Below are positions 10,823 to 22,259 of a stretch of DNA of 64,000 nucleotides, one piece after another. The DNA is from Cymodocea nodosa (Eukaryota > Streptophyta > Magnoliopsida > Alismatales > Cymodoceaceae), in assembly GCA_036874045.1 (NCBI GenBank), contig CM072343.1, positions 15,644,001 to 15,708,000 of the forward strand, given 5' to 3'. A program made the translations under genes and the position numbers. Position 1 is the stretch's first letter. The number at the start of each line of letters is the position of its first letter. The notes under the pieces are model-generated. The model searched no databases, was not told the origin of the DNA, and worked only from the letters and a program-made list of their open reading frames with translations.

Positions 10823-13800
10823 CTGAAAATTCAGAAACACAACTTTCGTAAGACAGCATGATGATAATAAAAAAATTTAAAAAAAACTATGTTAAAGAGA
10901 TTCTTTTTTTTCACATGCAGGATGTCAATCTGAATGGGAGACAAACCTCAAGGAAATTCAACAGGATTAATGCAAAAAGATTGAGAGACCACAGAAAATC
11001 AAGCTTGATATAAATGAAATAGAACTTTGTTGCCATTCCAAATCTATTATCGTCAAGAACTTCCTCAGGCAATCCAATGCCATCTTCAGCCTGAAAATGT
11101 ATAACACAATTATTGCACAACTAAATGCAGTAAATGACTTCAACTTGACACAGCCTATGGAATATATAAATTAAATTCATCATTTTAAACTTATAAATCT
11201 AAATTAAAATAACATCACAGATTACAACCTTAAAAAAATCGATGTCGATGTATTGCACTTTGAAATGTAAGAAGGTGAATAAAAAAAATGAACTCCATGT
11301 GGTAGGCTGTTATTACAAGATATGAAATAAAAAGTTGTAGAATTATGAACAGGCTTTCTTAAGAATTGATATTGTTGTGCGAGAGAAGAAGAGAAACGAT
11401 AGAAACAAATTACATAAAATCAAGATTTACGTGGTTCCCCAACTTGGGTACGTCCACGGATGGAAAGAGATTTAGTTTCCTTATTCAAATGGAGTACAAA
11501 AGAAATCAGCAACCCTCATGAGTGCCCTAGGTCCATGCTTAAATAGTATGGACAATACAATTGGTCAAATGACATAGAATTTATGATACAGAAACAAAGA
11601 AAGTCATTCACAACCGCGATATCACTTTTGATGAAGCTTCACTTATACTGAATAGAGAGAAGCCAAAGTTTCAGATGTACCTAACACTCCCGAGCAGGTG
11701 GAGTTTGATTTGATATAGCCAACTGTCATTGATCAGAGAACTTCAAGTATAGATCAGCCTTGGAACTCTGATGGCAACCATGATGATCAGATTGTGAAAG
11801 AATCTCAAGAGAGATGTGTGGCTAAGGATCGACCCAAAAGGATTCCCCAGCATCCACAAAAGTATGGTTTCAACAATATGATTGCATTTGTCTTGCAGAT
11901 AGCTAGTAAGGTAGAGGATGCTGATCCACCTAATTTTGATATTGTCGTTAATGAACCAAAAGTTACACATTAGATGGGAGCTATGCAAATAAGAGTTTCA
12001 ATCCTTACATAAGAATAGAACTTGGGAGTTGGTGAAACGTCCCAAGGACAAGAATGTTGTTGGTTGCAAGTGGGTGTTTAAGAAGAAAATAGGAACACAA
12101 GGCAACCATGGAATTCAATATAAGGCAAGATTGGTAGCTAAAGGTTTTTCACAAGAGGAAATGAACTTCAATGAAATCTTTACACCAATGGTAAGACACA
12201 CCTCCATTAGAGTCCTCTTGGTGATTATTGCAATAAAGGACTTGGAACTTGAGCAATTGGATGTAAATACAGCTTTTTTACATGGTGATTTAGAAGAAGA
12301 AATCTAGATGGAACAGTCAACCGGTTTCGCAGAAAAAGGTAGATCAAATCTTGTTTGTAAATTATAGAAATCTTTGTATGGCCTAAAATAGTCTCCCAAG
12401 CAGTGGTATAAAAGATTTGATTCTTTTATTACTCATGTTGGTTTTGTTTGCAGTAACTTTGATTCATGTGTCTATGTTAAACCATTGAAAGATGGAGATT
12501 TTGTTTATTTGCTCTTATATGTTGATGATATCTTGATTACTGCCAAAGATATTAATGAAATACAGTTTTTGAAAGACACATTGAAATCTGAATTTGCAAT
12601 GAAGGATTTAGGATTAGCAGATAAAATCATTGGGATGGAGATTCGACGTGATAGAAGCATTGGTAGGTTATTTCTCCATCAGCATAGCTATATTCAAAAA
12701 ATTTTGAGCAGGTTTGGCATGGCTTCATTAAAAGCCATTGGAACACCTTATGATAGGAACCTGCGATTATTAGCTACTATGACACCTTAGACACAGTCAG
12801 AACAGAAGTACATGAAGAAAGTTCTATATTCACAGGCAATTGGCAATCTTATGTATATCATGGTATGTACTCATCTAAATCTTGCTTATCTCCTTAGTGT
12901 TGTAAGCAGGTTTATGTTAAATCCAAAAAAGAGTCATCGACAAGCCATAAAGAAAATTTTCAGGTACTTAAAGGGCACATCTAATGTAGGACTGATTTAT
13001 GGTGTAAAACATAGTTGTAATATGATTGGATATTTAGACTCAAACTTTGCAGATGATGTTGATCAACATAGAACTTTGACAGGTTATGTCTTCACAGTTA
13101 CAGATTCAATTGTCAGTTGAAAATCTATACTACAGCCTACTATTTCATTATCCACCACTGAAGTTGAGTATATGATAATGACAGAAGCTGCAAAGGAAGA
13201 AATCTGGTTAAAGGGACTGTTAGGAGACTTTGGCTTGCATTATGACAAGGTTGATATATTCTGTGATAATCTCAGCACCATATGTCTAACGAAAAACAAT
13301 GTGTTTCATGACCGCACAAAACACATTGATGTTAGATACCACTTTCTCAGAACTGAAGATAGGATAAAGATTTCAAAGATCAACACTAGGGACAATCCAA
13401 CACATATGTTCACCAAGGGCATTATTGAGAGCAAGTTCAGGTATTGCTTAGACTTGCTCAACATCTATACCTACTGTTGACCCTTCATGGGTCATTAAGA
13501 TGGAGAGCTTAGTTCTAGGTGGAGTTTGTGATTCAAGATAAGGTGAAGATTGTTGAATATGTCTTGAACTATTGTATTTAATACCTAAGGGTATTTTGGT
13601 CTTTTGGACTATTAGTTGTTCAAGGTATATAAGCTTGGACCTAGGGCACTCTTTAGGTGCTCCTTTTTGTATCCCCATTTGAACTAGAAAGAAGATGAAC
13701 AAGCCTCCATCCGTAGACGTACCTGCAAGGGGAACTATGTAAAATTTCGGTCTTTGTATTAGAGGTGATCCTACAATAAACAAGTTATCTGCTAGAGATG

Positions 13801-14891
13801 TGACATGAGTGATATAATCACTCATAGATAGGTTTCCCTTTTTAACCATTTGAAGCTCAAACTTGATTTGAAGAATTCGTACTTGAGATTTAGATGTGTA
13901 AAGACACTCCAAATCAAACACCAGCAATGGTAGTTTGGGTAGCCACTTGAAATAAAATTGGTGGCGTAAGAGAGGAGAGGATCTAGCTCATTAACAGCTA
14001 ATCTTGGCGTTTTCAAAGAGCAGCATCACCATCATTCTCCATAGGACATGGGAAGGATCCATCTATATATCCTACCAGGTCGTGTCCACAAAGGAGAGCA
14101 AGAAACGAAGCTCTCCAAAGCACATAATTGTGCTTATCTAACTTGACAGAAATCAAGTTTTATAGATTTACCAGATTCGATGTCAGCAACGTTGAAATTA
14201 CAGACAAAGGAGAAGATCCAAAAGCATTTGATATCATTGACATTCTTGGATGTAAGAGAGAGCGACGTCGCAAGGAAGTGCTCTGATACCAACTTGAAAA
14301 ACCGGATCAATGAAGCAGAAACAGAGAACTGAGTCAAAAAGTGCAGAGCACAAATATGATTTTCATCGTAATTCTCGTTAACGGAGAAGAAAAGGTATAT
14401 ATAAATGATTACACAAATTTCCACATTCGTTTCCAGAAATAACTAACCCATCTCCCGTGGCAATCCACAAGGCACAAGACAAAAAGGAAAAACGACAAAA
14501 AAGTTGTAATAGATCAAATGATCGAATAGGTCTAATTCCTAACAGCATCAACTCTCTGACTCATTTTTCCCACTACCTTGAGTCATCCAGGACCGGAACG
14601 CCACAATAGATCGCACGGAAACCAAAGAAATCCATCCGTCGCATTTCTACGGCCAAAGCAAGCACCAACGTAAGAAAATCCATTTACCAGATCGACGAGC
14701 GCTGCGGCGCGCTGGTAGGATGACCCAGAGGTGATGGCGTTCGACCTGCTCTTGTGGTTGTAGAACGCCAACCTGAGACGTCTCAAACGTGCTCCGCCGA
14801 CTCTGCCACCATCCCCATCGCTGCTGCTACTGCTGCTACTACTCCGGTTGATTACGCCGCGGGATCCATCAGTGATGAGTGGCTCCTCCAT
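10718..14891 (-). CDS. TPC1: Two-pore cation channel TPC1, first three coding exons (5' part of the gene)
   Basis: Host gene for the vacuolar two-pore channel, the tonoplast slow-vacuolar cation channel activated by voltage and cytosolic calcium. The exons are 14891-14688, 11090-10947 and 10822-10718, giving 68, 48 and 35 codons. All junctions are GT-AG and phase 0. Exon 1 starts MEEPLI, like the EDPLI dileucine tonoplast-sorting signal of Arabidopsis, then a serine run and [17 protein letters not shown]. Exon 2 continues [14 protein letters not shown] and holds the first membrane helix ([20 protein letters not shown]). Exon 3 (KPLWC...YYLGQLPYL...IYE) is the first lumenal loop. The family usually has about 730-760 residues, so the pore, EF-hands and second repeat are missing here. 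Start 14891 fits the family N-terminus; in-frame ATGs at 14906 and 14960 are alternatives. Intron 1 (3597 bp) is full of copia debris. The rest lies beyond a very long intron 3 or has been lost. Confidence 0.9.
10947..11090 (-). CDS. TPC1: TPC1 exon 2
   Basis: 48 codons, acceptor TTTTCAG|GCTGAAG and donor CTTGAG|GTTTGT. It covers the conserved [18 protein letters not shown] segment and transmembrane helix IS1, ending ILLNFLE. The frame is uninterrupted and closely family-like, so it looks functional. Confidence 0.92.
11373..11600 (-). repeat. Inverted LTR fragment in TPC1 intron 1
   Basis: The reverse complement of this stretch contains ggacctagggcact, tttgtactcc...ttgaa and catccgtggacgtacc. 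It therefore matches the 3' LTR of copia D (13551-13745), which reads the same way on the plus strand. It ends TCTCGCACAACA at 11373 on the minus strand. It is thus a related LTR in opposite orientation, not the partner LTR of copia D. Confidence 0.6.
11610..13745 (+). mobile_element. Ty1/copia fragment D (RT-RNaseH and 3' LTR) in TPC1 intron 1
   Basis: Plus strand, antisense to TPC1. The linker region is about 11620-11990. Reverse transcriptase is at 12029-12307 ([33 protein letters not shown]) and 12485-12790 ([15 protein letters not shown]). RNase H is at 12812-13480 ([34 protein letters not shown]). A purine-rich stretch precedes the 3' LTR start TGTTGAATATG at 13551, with a TATA-like gtatataag at about 13626. 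Gag and most of integrase are absent, and there are several breaks. Several frames of 90-100 codons survive, so it decayed more recently than copia A or B. Confidence 0.85.
13746..14020 (-). mobile_element. Copia C gag fragment in TPC1 intron 1
   Basis: Minus-strand gag of the UBN2 type, with [20 protein letters not shown] followed by [14 protein letters not shown] and SLADNL. This is the classic copia gag core. It continues upstream into the LTR and primer site at 14280-14544. Pol is missing; the piece abuts the LTR of copia D, so D or a deletion removed the rest. Confidence 0.75.
14280..14544 (-). repeat. Copia C 5' LTR and primer site
   Basis: The complement of 14280-14291 is TGGTATCAGAGC (initiator-Met primer site). 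The LTR is about 250 bp, 14295-14544. On the minus strand it starts TGTTAGGAATTAGACC and ends with CA just before the primer site, with a TATA-like tatatata at about 14396. It lies only 143 bp from TPC1 exon 1, inside intron 1, in the same transcriptional direction as the gene. Confidence 0.75.
14688..14891 (-). CDS. TPC1: TPC1 exon 1
   Basis: 68 codons encoding the cytosolic N-terminus. The donor is CTG|GTAAAT on the minus strand. An eight-serine run (codons 17-24) and a basic stretch (RLRRLRL) precede the conserved block [20 protein letters not shown]. The exon is markedly richer in G+C than its surroundings, as expected for a plant first exon. Confidence 0.88.
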
Positions 14892-16842
14892 TTCCCCGTA
14901 GCTCATCTCGGTTCTTCCTCGACGCCCTAGGATGGTGTCCGTCCTTCTCGTCACCGTCACAACTCAACGGAAGAAACACCCGCGAATTAGGTCGAGAGGA
15001 TCGAAATTAACGGATCGGTTGACTTTGTATCGTTGTACCGTGGGCCCGTGGTGGTAGTGGTGCAAAAGTGGTCGCGAAATTCTTTTAATTTTTTACTTCA
15101 TAATATTAAATCTTTATCTACCATATTAAATGAAGAGGCTGGTACAATAAACCTTTCTAATTCATTATCCAGAATATCCCTCAATTCTAAATAAATTCTC
15201 TTTGATTATTAAATTAATATCAATCCCTAATTGCTATTAAAACGTAAGTTTCAATTTTTAATCCTATTTATAATTTACCTTGAAGGTTTGTATGTACCGG
15301 ACGAAAAGTAAATATATATATATATATATATATTGAAAAGCTAGAAAATATAAAATACCTAAAGTTAAGAAAAAAAATATTTGTATACATTACATAAAGT
15401 TAAGAAAATTAAGAATTTAAAATAAAAATAAATTATTTTAAAAAATTAAAATGTTTAATATTAATATTAAACATTAAATGTTTTGATCAAAGGTAGATGT
15501 TAAATTTAAACCACACCTGAATTATAAAACCATAGATAAAAAAGGTAAAAATCAAAGTTCAGACCCAAGGAAGGGACGTAAATTGTAAAACAACACAACA
15601 AAAGAGAAGCAAAATTCAAACATTAATATCAGTATCAACAATATTCGTTAAACTTCTTTAAATATACATTTACGCAAATTCAAACTTATGTTCTTGGAAT
15701 ATCTAAACGCGTGATGTTATGTAAATCTCTTATTGCAGCTGATTGATCATGGATGAAGACTTGAAATAATTGTTGTTATTTCTGTTAATAACAGCAATAA
15801 AGAATTTTACAATAATTTTAAGATATTCAAAAAAATTCCTTACAATAAATACCATAACCAGCACTAAAATAGTTTACCATTGTCCATTCACAACTGTAAA
15901 ATAGTTACGATTACTTAAACGAATAGAATTAAGATTTAATAATAACCACTCAAAATTCTGGTAGGCATTTCCGTAATTTCATTATGTTTGAAGAATCACA
16001 TTTTAATAAAGCATCTGGACATGTTATGTTTTATTTTCACGTGATATGTCCCCCCCATCCGCGTGCACTCACGACACGTGTTCCAGTAGTCAGAGGGGGA
16101 AAAAAAAAAAAAAAAAGGAATTTGGTGGTTGTGTACGGGTCATTGATTCATTGAACATGTCCTCTCCTGGATACTTGTTTTACAAATTCTTTGGATTTTT
16201 CTTATAATATCTGATAATAATAAAACAAAAGGGTAGGGTTCAAACACCAGGCTCATACACTTCAAATTTATATTATATTCCATAATTATCATTATGTAAT
16301 ACCGCATGAATTAGTTATTTAGATTGATACAGTATCACAAAAATAACGTCAGACATAATTTAATCTAGACTAAATTGATACAATATAACACGATTATCAT
16401 ATATAATAGAGATTAACATATATAACAGAGATGCGAGATAGATAAATATCCGTACATGTCAAGGTCAATAAACCATTGAGGGTCCTATCTTTATCAGTCG
16501 CTTCATCTTCACGTGGTCTGTTATTAAAGACAGAAAAAATTGAGGCGAATTAGGTAAGGACAACGAACGTGGGACGGTGACATTTACGCGACGTTGTTGT
16601 ATGTCGGCAGATCATGTGATAGCGGTAGTTTGGATTGGATTGGATTGGATGGTGCGGGTCGTGAGGTTGTCCTTTTTTATATAATTTATATTTTTTATCG
16701 AAGAAATATAAGTTATTTTTCTATGTTAATTTTGTAACTGATGTCTTTAAATATTTTATGAGAATTAAAGGTGACATTTGATTAAAATAGAATATTTTAA
16801 TTTTAATTGTAATTTTTTTTAAATGCCCATGCTACTCCTTTC

Positions 16843-16886
<44 letters not shown>

Positions 16887-17202
16887 TAAATATTCTCAAA
16901 GAAAGGTTACGACACAAACGATTGAAGAAAGGTAGAACGGAAGCTATTAATAAAGAATGAATCGTGCAAGAAAAGGTTGACAATGTAGATGAACGGAGAG
17001 AAGGCAAAACACTTCAGAAAATTATTTTCCATCTAATTCTACGTTGGAGTTATTTGTGCGAATTCTGTTTTTTTAATAAATTTTAAATTTTATTTTTCAA
17101 ATTTAAAAAATTAAAGATTAAATTCTGTTTCACTCGTTGTCTTTTCTCTTACATCTTCTGCTTGTGTCTTTGATTTTCATAAAAAACTATGGTGAGAATA
17201 TT
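14892..17202. other. TPC1 5' flank and intergenic DNA
   Basis: The first roughly 200 bases carry the probable 5' leader and core promoter of TPC1 on the minus strand; I could not fix a TATA box or start site. The rest is AT-rich, with TA microsatellites at 15311-15333 and about 16845-16884, an A run at about 16099-16117 and a ggattggatt repeat at about 16630-16650. No gene was recognised. Confidence 0.45.
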
Positions 17203-17548
17203 GGAGAGAGAGAGAGGAAGAAGAAGAGGAAGAGAGAGAGGGAGAGTGAGAGAGGGAGAGGGAGATAGAGAGAGGGAAAGAGAGAGAGAGATAGAGAGGG
17301 AGAGGGGGAGAGGGAGAGAGGGAGAGGGAGAGAGAGTGAGAGAGAGAGAGAGGGAGAGGGAGAGAGAGTGAGAGAGAGAGAGAGAGGGAAAGAAAAAGGA
17401 AGAGAGGGAGAGAGAGAGAGAGAGAGAGAAAGAGGGGGAGAGTGAGAGAGAGACAGAGAGATAGAGACAAAGAAAGAGAGGGAGAGAGAGGGGAAGAGAG
17501 AGGAAGAGGGAGAGGGAGAGACAGAGACAGATAAAGAGAGAGAGAGAA
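17203..17548. repeat. GA/CT microsatellite tract, about 346 bp
   Basis: An almost pure purine strand of GAGA units with interspersed AGGG and AGAT variants. Open frames across it (poly Ser-Leu on one strand, Arg-Glu on the other) are repeat translations, not genes. In plants such tracts can bind GAGA-binding (BBR/BPC) proteins, which is family knowledge, not shown here. Confidence 0.95.
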
Positions 17549-18374
17549 CCTACTCTAATTAAAATCACGATAAGCAATAAGAACTAATTCATTGTCCAAG
17601 TGAAATAATGCGCCTTAACCAAGAGCGAGTTTAGGATATTTAAGCACTCTCATTGCGGCTTGGAAGTGGTTCTTATTTGGTGAACTCATGAACTGACTTA
17701 AAGTATGTTGGTGGCAAAATAAATAAATAAAAGGAAAAGGACAAATAAAAAATAATATAAAAAAAAGTAAAACAAAAAATAACGATGAATGAATAAAAAA
17801 TGAAAATGAAGTTTAAAAAAACGAACGAACGAAGTTCCAAAGAACGGCAAACCAAAAATTATTGACTGCACCGTCGTCGCTGCATGATCTTCTCTACCAA
17901 GTTGCCACTTCGTCGGACTTCACACGTCATCTTCTTCGCATGATCACACGCTATGTTCTAACTACAAAAGCTTCTCACGTCCACGACGCGCACGATCCCG
18001 CGATTTTCCCGTAACACGTTGATTTGCTCATAGCTGTGCGAGTAACTTTTATACAGAGGGTTTGTTAGTGCACGTTAAAAAGTTTACATAGAAAGGAAAT
18101 GAAACGTGAATTACCATAGAAGTTTAGTGTATTTATCGAAAAGTTTAAAAAATTAAAATTTTCATAAGAATTTAATATACGTCAAAATATTTAGAAATTA
18201 AAAAAATAATAAAATAAATTATAAATACTACTTAAAATTTTGTAATTGATACATTAATCTAAAACTTTAGTTAAATAATTATTATTATTATATTATAAGT
18301 ATTTAATTAAATGAAATTACTTAATTTAATTAATTTTTTTAGTCTAAAGTATTCGACAATGATGGCTTAATTAA
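17549..18374. other. Intergenic, no gene seen
   Basis: A GC-richer patch at 17868-18010 (cgtcgtcgctgcatgatc, cgtcggacttcacacg) looks like old coding or promoter sequence but carries no recognisable product. The rest is AT-rich. Confidence 0.4.
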
Positions 18375-18925
18375 GCACGATGATGAGTACAAGAGCAACT
18401 GCAAGCATGGCGGCGAGTGCGACGGTGACTACGAGGGTGACGATGAGCACGAGAGAGATTGTGAGCGTGGGGGATGGCAAGCATGAGGGACAACGAGCGT
18501 GAGGGTGATTGCAAGCACAAGGGAGGTCGAGTGTGGGAGACTGTAAGCGTGAGGGATGATGAGTGTGAGGGCGACTACAAGGACGAGTATGAGTGCAAGA
18601 GAGGACTAAAATCGCATGTGTGAGGTTGGAAAATTTTCGATGTAAATGAAAAATAAAAGTTTTATATGAACGAAAATATGTAAAATTTCTTTCTATCAAT
18701 TGATATTAGGCAAGCACGAGGGACGACGAGCGTAAAGGTAATTGTAAGCACGAGGGAGGCCAAGCATGAGAGATTGCAAGTATGAGGGATGACGAGTGCA
18801 AGTGCGACTACAAGGGCTAGTATTAGTGCAAGGGAGGGCAAATATCTCAAGCGCGAGGTTGAAAAATTTTTGACGGAAATAAAAAATAAAAGTTTTATAT
18901 GAACGGAAATGCATAAAATTTCTTG
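18375..18925. repeat. Minisatellite with about 230-bp higher-order duplication
   Basis: Short units of about 12-20 bases (variants of gagggtgattgcaagcac) are repeated. The whole block occurs twice (about 18470-18680 and 18710-18925). Each copy ends in a non-repetitive tail that includes aataaaagttttatatgaacg and aaaatttcttt. Long frames on the minus strand are repeat translations. Confidence 0.75.
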
Positions 18926-20192
18926 ATGACTTACAAAAAGAAATTTTAAACTTTCATTTTCTTTAATTTACATGAATTTCTATGCCTCCAAAAGAAAAAG
19001 TGGCTTACAGCTACCAAAGAAAAGGAGAAGAAGAGAGCGATTTACGACGGCTGCAGGTAAACAAAAGAGGAGGAAAAAATGATCATCGCTCTCTCTCTCT
19101 CTCTCTCTTGGAAGGTAACAAATTGTGACGATGGTGATCAAAAAAAGAAAATGTCGACGTACTTCTCTCAAAACAGGGTCGAACTATGACGACAATTAAA
19201 AATGAGTTACTTATCATACTCCTCCCACAAAATGGGTTCAAATTATGTTGGTGATGAGCTGAAGATGCATTCGTTTTCCAAAAAGATGTCCAAAAGTCAA
19301 CTTCACGGTCAAAGATGTTTGAATCATGTCAGTGCTTCTTTAGAATGGGGGGGGGGGGGGGGGGTGAATAAAGAAGCTTAATTAATTTAACATTCTTTTA
19401 TTTTTAATTTATAATTCACGCACAAGTAATAAAATTCATAAACCACAAATAAAAATACTAAAATTTTATAGTAGTCCATTATTCTTCAAACATCAGCTTA
19501 AGAGTTTCCACTAAAATTTCACTCCATAAAATCCGTAAGATTGTTGGAATAAGCATATAACAATACTACATGAATAACGGAATTTACTAACTTAGAAATA
19601 TCATAAGTTCGGTAAGTTAATACAAACATATAGTTATTGTAGTTCAACTACTTCGGTAGGTTTGCTCTTGTATAGTCTCTTCCTATTTTAACTTACTTTC
19701 AAAGAATTTATGCAAACACATTGTCTCCTTACTTATAATACTCTGGTAGTATGTTTCCTCCAATGAACACCAAGAAACAATAGGTTTGAATAATAAACAT
19801 ACTAATCCCCCTCGGTGACTTTACACTTAAAGTAAATTAACAGATTATTAAACGCCTAGCGGTAAGTTTGCATAAACATACTGACCAAACCTAATAAACT
19901 AATGGTGGGCTTGACATAAATACATTGATGGCTTGTAGTGGATTTGACATAAACACACTAATCTCCAATGGTCTGTTTGAACTTAAGTCAACTAATATAA
20001 TTCGTCGATAAGCCTAAATTATACCGAACTTCAATAACCTAACATTTTGATCATCATCAAAATTTAAACTTAATCAATCTTAAATAATTTTTCCTTAACA
20101 AATGACGAGGAAGATGGCCAAACAAATGTCAAAGGAGACAAATTATTAAAAAAAGAAGAAAAAAACAATAGTAAGAAAATAATAATAACAAG

Positions 20193-20224
<32 letters not shown>

Positions 20225-20921
20225 GAAAGTGGTTAAATATTTTGAATATAAAATATAAATATCAAAAATGAAAGATGTAATATTTTATATCTAGAATATT
20301 TAAACGAAAATCATCAAAAAAAAAAAATGTATAGAATATCATAGGCATTAAATTTTAGACATCTAAAACGTAAGTAAATATTTTAGATGGAAATATGGAT
20401 AAAATTAGAGTATTTCATACAACAAATATATATCAATATATATATATATAAGTAAATGAAGTTAAAATACTTTAGATATAGCTTGAACACTTATTTGGCA
20501 TCCTTACCAAGAGTTGGAAAATCCCATCTAAAATATAGGTTATCTCCAATGATGTCGTCAATTTCTATAACATTGCTATCTCAAAGCAATTTCAAAGATT
20601 TAAAGTCAAGATAAAGAAATAAACAAAGAGATACAAAAGAAGAGCAAAATCAAGAAGAATCAAAAGTTGTGTACAAAGCTCAAGTTTGAAAATAAATTTC
20701 AATTGAGGTTAGAATAAAGTAGATCATCTTTTCGAGTATTGATTTATATAAGAGAAAATTTATATCAAAACTAACAAGTAGTGAATTAGTGTTTGAAAGT
20801 TTATAAATTATCATTTTATCAATAAAGTTGTGATTTACAAAAATTATGAGTAATTTGTGTTTTTATTTTATCTGTTAAAAAGTTTAATTAATTATTTAAA
20901 GACATAATTCACTTTTCTCTT
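18926..20921. other. Intergenic AT-rich DNA with simple repeats
   Basis: Contains a CT run at about 19090-19109, an 18-base G run at 19347-19364, and AT microsatellites at about 20190-20220 and 20438-20450. About 19400-20090 repeats phrases such as cggtaggtttgc and gacataaacacactaat, but I could not assign it to a family. No gene was recognised. Confidence 0.45.
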
Positions 20922-21088
20922 GTGATACTTAAAATCCTACAAATAGGTATTCTACAATTTTACCAAGGTATAAACTTGGCACTTAGCGAAATTGGGAAAA
21001 CTCTCTCCATTTTGTTAGATCGCACTCCACTACAATCTAGGGCACCCATTCAGCAGCTTACATCTGAGCTCCTTGCTTTGGTGATTCC

Positions 21089-21286
21089 TTATCCAAGGTG
21101 CGGAGGAGGCTTGCAAGGTGCTCCAGTCTTCGATCTTGGGTGGTGTTTGTGTGGAGGAGGCTTGTACTTGTATGGTGTGTGGACAGGTAGCTTATGCTCA
21201 TGCATTCTTGGAGTTGGTCTTGGATCTGCCTTGATGTTCCTAGGTGCTAGGGTGGTGCGTGGAGGAGACCTATGTGAAGAAGCCAT
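21089..21286 (-). CDS. Short proline/histidine-rich ORF (possible cell-wall protein fragment)
   Basis: A minus open frame of 65 codons starting MASSHRSPPRTTLAPRN and including HTPYKYKPPPHKHHPRSK and CKPPPHLG. The PPPHKH and KYKPPP phrases recall plant proline-rich or extensin-like wall proteins. It lacks a signal peptide, is short, and lies in an isolated stretch of higher G+C (about 21080-21300). It may be a gene relic, one exon, or chance. No splice partners were identified. Confidence 0.25.
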   Translation of the reverse strand: MASSHRSPPRTTLAPRNIKADPRPTPRMHEHKLPVHTPYKYKPPPHKHHPRSKTGAPCKPPPHLG

Positions 21287-21459
21287 CTACAAGACTCTAC
21301 CGTAGAGACTTTCTTCATTCCCAACATGGTGTGTCCAATGATCTCCTCTCTTTGGTGTGAGCCAAGGTGGTGACAGCCCAAAAGCTTGCACGTGGAGGGA
21401 GTTTGGAAACACCTCCTATGTATTTTTGTTGGGATTGTTGTGCACAAAAGGTATAACAT

Positions 21460-21835
21460 GGAGGGAGAGAGTCATATTTACATATGGTGTTTTATATATA
21501 TAATGTGTATGTGTGTTTATGTTTTGTGAATTCCTGTTGTGTTTTTTTAAGTTGGGCGTAATGTGTAGTTAGATAATGTAGTGTTGTTTATGTTTAGTCA
21601 GTAATTAGTTCAACTTTCTTTGATTGCAAATGGTTGATGCATGATGTATACATGTGTAAATCTTGTAAATTGTGTATTTTTACGTTATGTTGATAGTTAA
21701 GTAAAAGTTTGCTTTTATTTTCATGTCTGATATATAACTGTGTATATTTATTTCATGTTGATTCTTGAATGTTTAAGGTGAGGAATAAAGATTTGAAGTT
21801 TAATAGGTACAGGAGAAAGGATTGCATTGTTGGGA
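21460..21835. other. Intergenic, AT-rich
   Basis: Phrases rich in tgtgtat and gttgatag recur loosely. No gene or element border was recognised. Confidence 0.35.
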
Positions 21836-22105
21836 TTTTAGTAAAGAAGGTTTGTAGCCAGATATTTCCCAGATTTGCATTCCATCTGGATGTTGAAAAT
21901 GCACAGCCGTTGTTTGTAAATTCATTGAGAGAAAGTCAAGTTAAATAATTTTCCATGATACTAGGACTTGTCTTTTTCACATAGGAATTGATTTTAGAAA
22001 ATGGACTCAGGTAATTAAGTGATTGTCGAGCTTTGAAAGAAAAAAGAGAGGATGCAAACTCACTCTCCAGAAATCAACCATGACCTAACAGAAGAAAGAA
22101 AAAAA
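21836..22105. repeat. Direct repeat D1 on the left flank of the Athila cluster
   Basis: Near-identical in sequence and orientation to the right-flank copy D2 (53705-53848 plus 54899-55015). Shared phrases include gatttgcattcca, aatgataattttcc-type AT stretches, ctaggacttgtctttttca, gcgattgtcgagctttgaaa and atcaaccatgacctaacaga. D1 lacks 1.05 kb that splits D2. The identity of the repeat is unknown. Confidence 0.8.
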
Positions 22106-22259
22106 AATTTCAATTATATGTTATATGCAAAAACTTGTTCAAATTAGAACTTAAGAGTAAACCTAAAGGATATGTTCTCTTGTAAATTACTAAACCTTAT
22201 AAGGGTATTTACTAAACATATAACTTAGTGGTATTATCTTATTATACTACTAATGAAAT

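Noticed and set aside
14134-14424. Minus ORF of 96 codons
   Set aside because: Lies across the copia C LTR and primer site, with no domain.
17149-17577. Ser/Leu-rich and Arg/Glu-rich ORFs up to 142 codons
   Set aside because: Translations of the GA/CT microsatellite in several frames.
18367-18914. Overlapping minus ORFs with HP/CxH-rich repeats
   Set aside because: Frames across a minisatellite. Each repeat unit is open in several frames and no known domain appears.
19347-19364. G18 run as a quadruplex or assembly gap marker
   Set aside because: A single homopolymer of 18 G could fold, but may equally be a sequencing artefact. There is no surrounding feature to support a role.
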